A stretch of 28,642 bases of DNA from a virus: positions 1 through 28,642 of IMG/VR virus record IMGVR_UViG_3300021962_006357; one strand, 5' to 3'. Below are positions 13,231-19,799 of this stretch, piece by piece. Each line of letters begins with the position of its first letter. Position 1 is the stretch's first letter. The notes beneath the pieces were generated by a model, which was not told the DNA's origin, searched no databases, and saw only the letters and a list, made by a program, of their open reading frames with translations. The position numbers and the translations under genes were made by a program.

Positions 13231-13278
13231 GCCCGCCTAGGGTCTCGCACCCTGTGCCCCCTGTCAAGGGTGGCGGGC
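13231..13278 (-). other. Folded GC-rich element C (tRNA-acceptor/T-arm-like)
   Basis: Outer stem of 7 bp GCCCGCC/GGCGGGC (13231-13237 with 13272-13278), a 5-bp hairpin AGGGT/ACCCT (13239-13243 with 13249-13253) and a 4-bp hairpin CCCT/AGGG (13259-13262 with 13267-13270): a clean three-way junction. It directly abuts the CRP-like site at 13279. Confidence 0.65.
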
Positions 13279-13294
13279 TGTGATGTTAGTCACA
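13279..13294. promoter_or_regulatory. CRP/GlxR-like operator, perfect
   Basis: TGTGATGTTAGTCACA, a perfect TGTGA-N6-TCACA palindrome. It lies between the zinc-ribbon gene (ends 13310) and the coiled-coil gene (starts 13185), beside folded element C. Confidence 0.75.
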
Positions 13295-13309
13295 TTTGTG
13301 TCTTAAGTC

Positions 13310-13468
13310 TTAAAGACTCCAACCCGTAAGATGTTTCGCGGTGATACATTTTGAACAAGCCGCCACGCTTTGCCCGTCAATTTTCACAATGAAGACCCGT
13401 GCCTTGCGCTTGCCGATTGCCCCGCATAATTCACACTTGTTCGCTTGTCCTGTAATCGCCGTGCTCAT
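13310..13468 (-). CDS. Zinc-ribbon microprotein
   Basis: 52 residues. KCELCGAIGKRKARVFIVKI and VAACSKCITAKHLTGWSL give C12-x2-C15 and C38-x2-C41, a four-cysteine ribbon with a basic first turn (GKRKAR). The start overlaps the previous stop (ATGA) and is preceded by CGACTTAAGACAGAAG. Likely a small DNA-, RNA- or protein-binding ribbon; exact family not recognised. Confidence 0.65.
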   Translation of the reverse strand: MSTAITGQANKCELCGAIGKRKARVFIVKIDGQSVAACSKCITAKHLTGWSL

Positions 13469-13812
13469 TTGGTTGCTTCTGTCTTAAGTCGTGAGGTAAA
13501 GCGGTCATAGAGTCGGGTCTCTAGTTCTGTGTCTATGTAATGGCGGGCGATGTCGTCAAAGGAATCAGAGCCGTATCCGATAAGCATTTGAGAGATTAAG
13601 TCCGCGCCTGTTGTGTTGCCCTGCTCGCGCTCTCTCTCTACTACCTGCGAGATGTAGTCCTCGAATTGCTCCTTGAATTTTTCGCTTGCCTTTACTACTG
13701 AACCGCCTGCCTTGTGTGCGATGTCTAAGGCCTCGCGGTAGGCTTCTTGGTCGTTGTCGGTTACTAGGGTGTAATCTGCCACGAATTGCCCCCGTGCTGT
13801 TGGTTGTTCCAT
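13465..13812 (-). CDS. Hypothetical early protein, helical
   Basis: 115 residues from ATG 13812 (MEQPTARGQFVADYTLV...). The longer frame from 13878 is rejected because it would translate the start motif itself (YHLRQEKKE) and the folded non-coding gap. The chain is helical and charged (YREALDIAHKAGGSVVKASEKFKEQFEDYISQVVEREREQG; IARHYIDTELETRLYDRFTSRL). No domain recognised; DNA or protein binding is possible. It overlaps the next gene by ATGA. Confidence 0.65.
   Translation of the reverse strand: MEQPTARGQFVADYTLVTDNDQEAYREALDIAHKAGGSVVKASEKFKEQFEDYISQVVEREREQGNTTGADLISQMLIGYGSDSFDDIARHYIDTELETRLYDRFTSRLKTEATK
13476..13490 (-). promoter_or_regulatory. Start-associated motif before the gene starting at 13468
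   Basis: On the minus strand GACTTAAGACAGAAG, 7 bases before ATG; the Shine-Dalgarno part is weakened (AGAAG). It sits inside the preceding coding region. Confidence 0.6.
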
Positions 13813-13820
13813 TTCTTTTT

Positions 13821-13836
13821 TCTCCTGTCTTAAGTG
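13821..13836 (-). promoter_or_regulatory. Start-associated motif before the gene starting at 13812
   Basis: On the minus strand CCACTTAAGACAGGAGA, 8 bases before ATG; a full copy. It is the main reason for choosing ATG 13812. Confidence 0.75.
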
Positions 13837-13907
13837 GTAACGGGACATCTTCCCGCTTCCTTGTTGTAACCCTCTCACGCCCGCCGCCGCCTGTCTAGCG
13901 TTTGCGG

Positions 13908-13923
13908 TGTGATGTTGGTCACA
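13908..13923. promoter_or_regulatory. CRP/GlxR-like operator, perfect
   Basis: TGTGATGTTGGTCACA, a perfect TGTGA-N6-TCACA palindrome, in the gap between the SprT-like gene (ends 13976) and the gene starting at 13812. Element A lies 4 bases away. Confidence 0.75.
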
Positions 13924-13927
13924 TCGT

Positions 13928-13968
13928 GCCCCCGTCGGATTGTGAACCCGTACCCGCTAGGCGGGGGC
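13928..13968 (-). other. Folded GC-rich element A (tRNA-acceptor/T-arm-like)
   Basis: Outer stem of 7 bp GCCCCCG/CGGGGGC (13928-13934 with 13962-13968). An inner 5-bp hairpin (13936-13940 with 13946-13950) has one A-C mismatch as plus-strand DNA, which is a G-U wobble in the minus-strand RNA. A competing hairpin CCCGC-CTA-GCGGG lies at 13953-13965. Read on the minus strand, CGGGTTCACAATCCG-A-CGGGGGC-A resembles a tRNA T arm, acceptor strand and discriminator. Confidence 0.6.
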
Positions 13969-13975
13969 TGCCTTT

Positions 13976-14653
13976 CTAGGCTTGGTTGCTCTGGTCTACC
14001 TCGAATTCATTCCCGCATTCTTGGCACTTAGGGGCGCACATTTTCAATGTCTTAAGACTTAGGCGAATCTTCTCACCACATAAACATTGTGCCACTAGGA
14101 GATTCTTATTGCGTCCCTTAGGCTTGGCGGTTCCCCCGTCGTTATCGGCGGTAAGGCGTAAAGCCTCCTCTATTAGGCGCAAGGGTTCTGCCCATCGGGC
14201 GGCGCACTCATCGGAGACGGTGGTTACGCTAAACCCTATGCGCGGGGCTTGTGTGATTGTGAGGCCTAAGCCCTCGGCGCGGGCTTTAAAGTTCTTATTG
14301 TGATACCCGTCCCCGCTTGTACCGCGTACGCCCTCTTTATTGTCGATTGAGTGCGCTGTCTCGTGTAGTAATGTTCCTAGTAGTTCGCGGGCGGTTCTCT
14401 TGCTTATCGTAATGAATATCTCGTGAAATGTTTCTTCACCATTTGACCAAGGGGTCCAAGGGGTAAAGTGCCCGTGAACCGTAGATGAGCGGCCTGTAAC
14501 GATTGTTGCACGGGGTGCGTTGTTCTCCTTGGCAATGATGGCGTGAGCCTCTTCCAATGCCTTGGTGATTGTTGAGAGGTTCTCAGATTTGGCAGGCTTG
14601 GCGAATATGTCCGCCGCGCTTGTTGCTTTCTTCTTGCTTGTTGTTGTGTTCAC
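13976..14653 (-). CDS. SprT-like zinc metalloprotease
   Basis: 225 residues from GTG 14653, supported by GATAGGAGA 4 bases upstream; the longer ATG at 14767 would translate the CRP-like site and leader. The active site is HETAH (97-101) within LLGTLLHETAHSIDNK, with His118 in GYHNKNF as the likely third zinc ligand. C190-x-C192 ... C210-x2-C213 form a C-terminal zinc ribbon (Cys206 is nearby). SprT/Spartan proteins bind DNA and digest DNA-linked proteins; phage versions are common but little studied. It is the first gene of the minus operon. Confidence 0.85.
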   Translation of the reverse strand: MNTTTSKKKATSAADIFAKPAKSENLSTITKALEEAHAIIAKENNAPRATIVTGRSSTVHGHFTPWTPWSNGEETFHEIFITISKRTARELLGTLLHETAHSIDNKEGVRGTSGDGYHNKNFKARAEGLGLTITQAPRIGFSVTTVSDECAARWAEPLRLIEEALRLTADNDGGTAKPKGRNKNLLVAQCLCGEKIRLSLKTLKMCAPKCQECGNEFEVDQSNQA

Positions 14654-14779
14654 TTTCTCTCCTATCTTGGCGGGATTGGTTACCCGATAAGAGAACTCTC
14701 TCACGCCGTAAGACATAAAGCAAGGGGAAACGATGTGATTTGCGTCACATTTTCGGAACCTGTTCAATGGCTCATAATG
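14654..14779 (-). promoter_or_regulatory. Leader/promoter region of the minus-strand early operon
   Basis: 126 bases between the first minus gene and a palindrome at 14780. It holds one perfect CRP-like site. A tentative promoter reads on the minus strand TTTGGA, 17 bases, CATTAT, with the spacer formed by the GTTGAACATTCAAC palindrome. The match to consensus is poor, so this is a suggestion only. Confidence 0.35.
14734..14749. promoter_or_regulatory. CRP/GlxR-like operator, perfect
   Basis: TGTGATTTGCGTCACA, a perfect TGTGA-N6-TCACA palindrome centred about 88 bp upstream of the SprT-like start. Confidence 0.75.
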
Positions 14780-14793
14780 GTTGAATGTTCAAC
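14780..14793. promoter_or_regulatory. Perfect 14-bp palindrome, possible operator
   Basis: GTTGAA-TG-TTCAAC in the divergent region. Dyad and length fit a dimeric repressor site; it falls in the spacer of a tentative minus-strand promoter. Confidence 0.4.
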
Positions 14794-15065
14794 TATTCCA
14801 AACATTCCCCCCGTCCGATTAATGCAGGGGGGAGAGTCGACGCTCTCCTATTATTCCACAATAAGCCAGCCCGCCTTTCGCGGGTATCAATAAAGCCAAT
14901 CGGTAGAACATATGCCCCCTTATTGGGGGCAGAATAGAACCCTCACGCCGTGAGGAATGGATAAGTGCCCCCGATTCTGCCGTGAGGCTAGATGTTTGAG
15001 GGGGCATTGATTAATGGCCGTGCCCTGGCCGTATATAGTATCAATCATAAATTTTCTGTTATAGC

Positions 15066-15083
15066 GCCCTGACCAGGGCTTTT
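15066..15083 (+). terminator. Possible short terminator
   Basis: GCCCTGACCAGGGC followed by TTTT. The stem is short and the T-run brief, so this may be only one of the many palindromes of the region. Confidence 0.3.
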
Positions 15084-15184
15084 ATATATATAGCCCCCTA
15101 ATATAAAAATATATCTCTACAGAGTGTTCGGTTTTACCCGTTCCAACGGGTTATCTATATATGTAGTAATAAAATAATTACTAC

Positions 15185-15225
15185 GAATTAAAGAGCAGAC
15201 TTGCTCCCTTTAATTCCGCAAGTCT
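15185..15225 (+). other. Mutually exclusive hairpins in the terminase leader
   Basis: GAATTAAAG (15185-15193) pairs with CTTTAATTC (15208-15216), with an inner AGCA/TGCT stem. Alternatively AGACTTGC (15197-15204) pairs with GCAAGTCT (15218-15225). The two cannot form together. A perfect TATAAT lies just downstream (15230-15235) without a clear -35. Confidence 0.4.
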
Positions 15226-15324
15226 TATATATAATATATAAATATATAGGACAGAATGTCCTAGACGACCACAGTTATGCCGTTTTACAGAGGGCGTTAT
15301 TAGACCGATATAGGGGACCTTATT

Positions 15325-17202
15325 ATGGCTAACAGAGGGCGCAAGCCTGGGATACAAAATATCCCTAAGGACGAAGCCCAAGAGCGAGTCCTAATCCAAC
15401 TGCAGCAAGGTTCTACAATTACCGCTGCTATGTCTACTGTAGGTCGAAACGATGTAACCTTTAGGCAATGGTCAATGCAAAACCCTGACTTTAAACAAAG
15501 GGCAGATGAGGCCAGACTCCAAGGCAAAGGCATTAAGGCTGACTTAGCAGAACTCAAGGATATAGCCTTCCCCGACTTCTGTGAGCAATTCCTTGACACC
15601 AAGATGTTTGAGCATCACTACGACTGGTATGACCTGATTGAGGGCCGTGAGCCCCGCTGGTTACACCCCTCTATGAATTACGAGCAAAACGCTCTCAACC
15701 GTATTTTGATTAACGTACCCCCAGAGCACGCTAAGTCCACAGTCATTACGACTAACTACGTGGTCCACAAGATTGTTACCAACCCTAACTCCAGAGTAAT
15801 CATTGTCTCTAAGACGCAAGGTATGGCTCGTAAGTTCCTTGGGGCAATTAAGACAAGACTTTCCCACCCAGCCTATATTAAACTACAGGTGGCCTTTGGC
15901 CCTAACGGTGGCTTTAAGGCAGATGCAACTCAATGGTCTGCCGATATGATTTATCTAGGTACGGGCCGAGACTCTGGCGAGAAAGACCCAACCGTACAGG
16001 CTCTGGGCTTTGGCTCACAGATTTACGGTGCTCGCGCCGACCTGATTATCCTAGACGATGTTGTGATGAACTCAAATGCCCACGAGTGGGAGAAGCAAAT
16101 TGAATGGCTTCAGAAGGAAGTTATCACACGCCTGGGGCGGCACGGAAAACTAATTATCGTAGGAACCCGTGTCGCGCCCATTGACCTTTATAAAATGATT
16201 CGAGATGGTGGGCAATGGACGGGTGGCAAGTCACCGTTCACTTACTTCTCACAACCAGCAGTTTTAGAGTTTGATGAGAAGCCTGAGAACTGGAAAACAC
16301 TCTGGCCAAAGACTGACAAGCAAGAAGGCGAAATAGATGAAATCGGAGAAGACGGTCTCTACCCTAAGTGGGATGGACCCTCTCTCTTTACACGCCGCTC
16401 TGAAGTTGCACCATCTGTCTGGGCTATGGTCTACCAACAAGAAGATGTCCAAGAAGACTCGATATTCTCGCCTACCTGCGTGGCTGGCTCGGTCAACGGA
16501 ATGCGAAAGAGAGGCCCGTTAAAGGCGGGTACACCAGGACATCCGAAAAATACTGACAGCCTTTATACTGTTATTGGTCTTGACCCCGCTATGTCTGGTG
16601 CTACTGGTGCTGTCGTTGTTTCGTACAATCGCCAAGACGGACGAATTTATATCTTAGATTGCGTCAATATGGTTGAGCCTACTCCAGCCAAGATTCAGAA
16701 CTTGATTGAGGACTGGGTAGAGCGATACAAGCCACAAGAGTTAAGAATTGAAATCAATGCTCATCAGAAGGCTTATGCCTTAGATGATGTCTTAAGAAAC
16801 TATTTAGCCTCTCACGGTTGCCAACTCAACTCACACTTTACTGGTAAGAACAAGTGGGATGTATCTTTTGGTGTTGCCTCTATGGCAAGCCTATTTGGTA
16901 ATACCCGTGATGGACGTTTCCAAGATAACAACTTAATGGAACTACCAAGCAACGAAGGCTCCGAGGGTTTAAAGACTCTAGTGCAAGAACTCATTACTTG
17001 GAAGCCTGACACTAAGAATCCAACCGACTGTGTTATGGCATTGTGGTTTGCAGTTATTCGCGTACGCGAACTAATGAATCGCTCTTCAAAGGTAGGACAG
17101 TTTGCTCAGAATCGTTGGGCGACTCAATCACAAATCAACCAACGCCAATCCATCAACTTGGATGAAGCATTCGCAGACCAATGGTCATCACAATACAGTT
17201 AA
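15325..17202 (+). CDS. terL: Terminase large subunit with small-subunit-like N-terminus
   Basis: 625 residues, AGGGGA about 7 bases upstream. Residues 1-65 (GSTITAAMSTVGRNDVTFRQWSMQNPDFKQRADEAR) look like the helix-turn-helix of a small terminase subunit, and no separate small subunit precedes it. The packaging ATPase has an atypical P-loop, VPPEHAKSTV (131-140), Walker B LIILDDVV (240-247) and coupling motif IVGTR (278-282). The headful or cos nuclease has Asp420 in GLDPAMSG, Glu476 in RIEINAH and Asp568 in NPTDCVMALW. It cuts and pumps DNA into proheads. It heads the late operon. Confidence 0.92.
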   Translation: MANRGRKPGIQNIPKDEAQERVLIQLQQGSTITAAMSTVGRNDVTFRQWSMQNPDFKQRADEARLQGKGIKADLAELKDIAFPDFCEQFLDTKMFEHHYDWYDLIEGREPRWLHPSMNYEQNALNRILINVPPEHAKSTVITTNYVVHKIVTNPNSRVIIVSKTQGMARKFLGAIKTRLSHPAYIKLQVAFGPNGGFKADATQWSADMIYLGTGRDSGEKDPTVQALGFGSQIYGARADLIILDDVVMNSNAHEWEKQIEWLQKEVITRLGRHGKLIIVGTRVAPIDLYKMIRDGGQWTGGKSPFTYFSQPAVLEFDEKPENWKTLWPKTDKQEGEIDEIGEDGLYPKWDGPSLFTRRSEVAPSVWAMVYQQEDVQEDSIFSPTCVAGSVNGMRKRGPLKAGTPGHPKNTDSLYTVIGLDPAMSGATGAVVVSYNRQDGRIYILDCVNMVEPTPAKIQNLIEDWVERYKPQELRIEINAHQKAYALDDVLRNYLASHGCQLNSHFTGKNKWDVSFGVASMASLFGNTRDGRFQDNNLMELPSNEGSEGLKTLVQELITWKPDTKNPTDCVMALWFAVIRVRELMNRSSKVGQFAQNRWATQSQINQRQSINLDEAFADQWSSQYS

Positions 17203-17212
17203 GGATAATACT

Positions 17213-17446
17213 ATGGCATCAGGATACTCAGGCTCAAGCGCCCCACGTACAAGTGGTGGCATCTCTGGCAAAGGCGGCAGTAATGTAAACCCGTTTTATA
17301 AAGAAATGTTAAAAAGGCTTGGACTTCCTGAGTCAACCGAACAAATAGCCCGCAACGATATTAAAAAAATATTGCAGTCAAATACACCAACAATGGCTGA
17401 GTTGGAAAAACGTATTCGCTCAAATCCCAATAAAAAAACTAGATAA
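17213..17446 (+). CDS. Small protein between terminase and portal
   Basis: 77 residues from ATG 17213 (AAGGA 7 bases upstream). The longer frame from 17102 overlaps terminase and is rejected. The first ~30 residues are Gly/Ser-rich and disordered (MASGYSGSSAPRTSGGISGK); then helical FYKEMLKRLGLPESTEQIARNDIKKILQSNTPTMAELEKRIRSNP. Its position suggests a packaging or portal accessory; no family recognised. Confidence 0.6.
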   Translation: MASGYSGSSAPRTSGGISGKGGSNVNPFYKEMLKRLGLPESTEQIARNDIKKILQSNTPTMAELEKRIRSNPNKKTR

Positions 17447-17471
17447 TTTTTAAAACTACGTTAGGACAATA

Positions 17472-19247
17472 ATGGCATTATCAATAGAGCAGGTAACGGC
17501 ACGGGTTGAATCCCTGCGTTACCGCAATCACGAACGTGATGCGCGTAACCTTGACGTACTTGCTGTCCGTAAAGGAAAGATTGCCCAGGTTTATCCTAAC
17601 TTCTTTCCAGAGGGCGTTGATGCAAACGTAGTAGCAAACTTTATTGACATTGTTGCTCGTGACTTATCTGAAGTAATGGCCCCACTGCCTGCCGTTAACT
17701 GCTCCGCAGCCAACCAAGTATCTGATAGAGCCCGTACCTTTGCTGACAAGCGCACTCGTATTGCCTCTAACTATTTCCAAAACTCAGACCTAGCAGTACA
17801 GATGTATTCAGGTGCTGACTGGTATCTAACATACGGATTCGTCCCGTTTATTATTGAACTAGACGATGAAGCAAAACTGCCACGTATCCGCATAGAAAAT
17901 CCTATTGGGGCCTACCCAGAGTTTGACCGCTATGGACGTTGTGTGGCATTTGCCAAGAGATACTCTATGACGCTTGGTGAACTGGTATCTCAGTTCCCAG
18001 AGTATGACAGAGAACTTCTGGGTTCAGAGGGATATAAGCAAGACCTTAATGCAACCATTGAAATGGTTCGTTACTACGACAAAGACCAATCTATAATTTA
18101 TGTACCACGTAGAGAGAATCTAGTTCTTTCTCAGGCTGCTAATCCGCTTGGTAAGATGATGGTTGTTGTTGCACGCAAGCCATCCATTGATGGTGAAATG
18201 CGTGGACAGTTTGATGATGTACTAGGTATCCAGTTACTGCGTAACCGATTTGCATTACTTGCAATGGAGGCTGCAGAGAAATCTGTACAGGCACCTATTG
18301 TACTTCCACAAGATGTACAAGAACTACAACTTGGTGGCGATGCGGTTATCCGCACATCCAACCCAGCAGGTGTCCGCCGCGTAGAACTTACTCTACCGCA
18401 GGGCGCATTTACTGAGCAGAACATTCTTAATCAAGAACTTCGTGTTGGTACACGCTACCCTGAATCTCGTACTGGAAATATTAGCCAATCAGTTGTTACT
18501 GGTCAAGGTGTCCAGGCTCTTATGGGAGCATTTGATACACAGGTTAAATCTGCACAAGCAATCTTTGCTGCAACTCTTCGGGACATTATTAGTCTTTGCT
18601 TTAATGTAGATGAAATGATTTACTCAGAAGAAAAAACAATTCGTGGAGTAGATTCGGGTTCACCTTATGAGATTACATATAAGCCAGCCAAAGATATCAA
18701 GGGTGACTATTCTGCTGATGTCCGTTACGGTATGCTCGCTGGTCTTAATCCAGCACAAGGTCTTATCTTTATGCTTCAAGCACTTGGAGGAAAACTCATC
18801 AGCCGAGATATGGCTATGAGAGAACTACCATTTACAGTTAACGTAACACAAGAATTAGAAAAAATTGAAATTGAAGATATGCGTGGTGCACTCCTTGGTT
18901 CACTTACGGCATATACACAGGCAATTCCACAGATGGCTACTCAAGGCCAGGATGCCTCTGAAGTTGTACGTAAGATTGCTGCGGTTATCAAGGCTCGTCA
19001 AAAGGGTCAAGCACTAGAAGACGCAATTGAAGCCACATTCGCTCCGCAGCAACAGGTCCCTCCTGCTGGAGTGCCACAATCGGTTGAGCAAATGTCCCCT
19101 GCTCCTGAGGCTGCTCCAGCAGGAGGCGCTCCTTCTCCAGAAATGCAACTAGGACAGCAACAGCCTCAAGATATACAAAGTCTTTTATCTAGTTTAAGCG
19201 GGGCGGGTCAGGCTAATGCAAGTGTAAGAACAATTAGACGACAATAA
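17472..19247 (+). CDS. Phage portal protein
   Basis: 591 residues, directly after terminase. Portal-type features include the N-terminal helical clip region (VNCSAANQVSDRARTFADKRTRIASNYFQ), a wing with beta strands (YLTYGFVPFIIELDDEAKLPRIRIENPIGAYPEFDRYGRC) and the long stem/crown helices (FDDVLGIQLLRNRFALLAMEAAEKSV; GVQALMGAFDTQVKSAQAIFAATLRDIISLCF). The last ~70 residues are Pro/Gln/Gly-rich and disordered. Twelve copies should form the DNA channel of the capsid vertex. Identification rests on architecture and position, not on a short motif. Confidence 0.8.
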   Translation: MALSIEQVTARVESLRYRNHERDARNLDVLAVRKGKIAQVYPNFFPEGVDANVVANFIDIVARDLSEVMAPLPAVNCSAANQVSDRARTFADKRTRIASNYFQNSDLAVQMYSGADWYLTYGFVPFIIELDDEAKLPRIRIENPIGAYPEFDRYGRCVAFAKRYSMTLGELVSQFPEYDRELLGSEGYKQDLNATIEMVRYYDKDQSIIYVPRRENLVLSQAANPLGKMMVVVARKPSIDGEMRGQFDDVLGIQLLRNRFALLAMEAAEKSVQAPIVLPQDVQELQLGGDAVIRTSNPAGVRRVELTLPQGAFTEQNILNQELRVGTRYPESRTGNISQSVVTGQGVQALMGAFDTQVKSAQAIFAATLRDIISLCFNVDEMIYSEEKTIRGVDSGSPYEITYKPAKDIKGDYSADVRYGMLAGLNPAQGLIFMLQALGGKLISRDMAMRELPFTVNVTQELEKIEIEDMRGALLGSLTAYTQAIPQMATQGQDASEVVRKIAAVIKARQKGQALEDAIEATFAPQQQVPPAGVPQSVEQMSPAPEAAPAGGAPSPEMQLGQQQPQDIQSLLSSLSGAGQANASVRTIRRQ

Positions 19248-19262
19248 AGAAAATAGGGGACT

Positions 19263-19799
19263 ATGACAACGATTATTGGTGTTGAATACGCAAATCGTTG
19301 CGTGGTCCTAGCAGATTCTCGCGTAGTTGGAGATACAAAGATTTATGCTCACCCAGATATGGTTAAGGTTGTAACAAACGGTAACTTTATTATTGGTGCA
19401 GCAGGAGATGTAAGAGCAATACAGGTTATATTACACGGTTGGAAACCGCCAAGTTTAATTAACAAAGACAAAGACAACCTTTTTTCTTTTATGATTAACA
19501 AGGTTGTTCCATCGCTTAAGCAGTTATTGGTAGATAGTGGAATCTTAGACTCTAAACCTTCGGATAAAGAGTTTGAACTATATATACTTATTGCAATCAA
19601 TGGCAGTATCTTTGAAATTGATAGCGACTTAGCAGTTTCCCGAAGTAATATGGGGTATTACGCAATAGGCACTGGCGGAGATTACGCCCTTGGCGCACTA
19701 TATGCTGGTGTAACACCAGAAGCAGCCATTGCAATCGCTGCACTTAATGATAGTAAAACAGCAGAACCCTTTATCACAGAGACTCAATACAAAAAATGA
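19263..19799 (+). CDS. HslV/proteasome-beta-like Ntn-hydrolase (candidate prohead protease)
   Basis: 178 residues. MTTIIGVEYANRCVVLADSR fits the start of HslV: Thr2 becomes the N-terminal nucleophile after Met removal, Asp18 matches catalytic Asp17, and Lys35 in MVKVV matches Lys33. GTGGDYALGAL (136-146) followed by a helix is the family's second signature. AGGGGA precedes the ATG. Standing between portal and scaffold, where most phages carry ClpP-, U9- or U35-type maturation proteases, it may cleave scaffold or capsid. Degrading host proteins is an alternative. No partner unfoldase is visible. Confidence 0.78.
   Translation: MTTIIGVEYANRCVVLADSRVVGDTKIYAHPDMVKVVTNGNFIIGAAGDVRAIQVILHGWKPPSLINKDKDNLFSFMINKVVPSLKQLLVDSGILDSKPSDKEFELYILIAINGSIFEIDSDLAVSRSNMGYYAIGTGGDYALGALYAGVTPEAAIAIAALNDSKTAEPFITETQYKK

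Larger units (their letters stand above)
14794..15324. other. Palindrome-dense, AT-rich divergent region (possible origin, packaging site or control region)
   Basis: No convincing gene. Inverted repeats seen: 14831-14848 (6 bp), 14870-14884 (CCCGC/GCGGG), 14914-14930 (GCCCCC/GGGGGC), 14941-14955 (CCTCACG-C-CGTGAGG), 15066-15079, 15136-15151 (7 bp), 15163-15184 (8 bp), 15185-15216 (9 + 4 bp) and 15248-15262 (6 bp). AT-rich blocks (15083-15115, 15225-15247) consist largely of TA steps. It separates divergent early and late operons and abuts terminase, which suits an origin, a cos/pac site or both. Confidence 0.6.

Noticed and set aside
12706-13968. Complete tRNA genes
   Set aside because: Acceptor and T-arm-like parts are present, but only about 10-17 bases replace the D and anticodon arms, and no anticodon loop can be placed.
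14819-15381. Minus-strand open frames in the divergent region
   Set aside because: They run through several perfect palindromes, have no Shine-Dalgarno sequence, and one overlaps the terminase start; composition is unlike the real genes.
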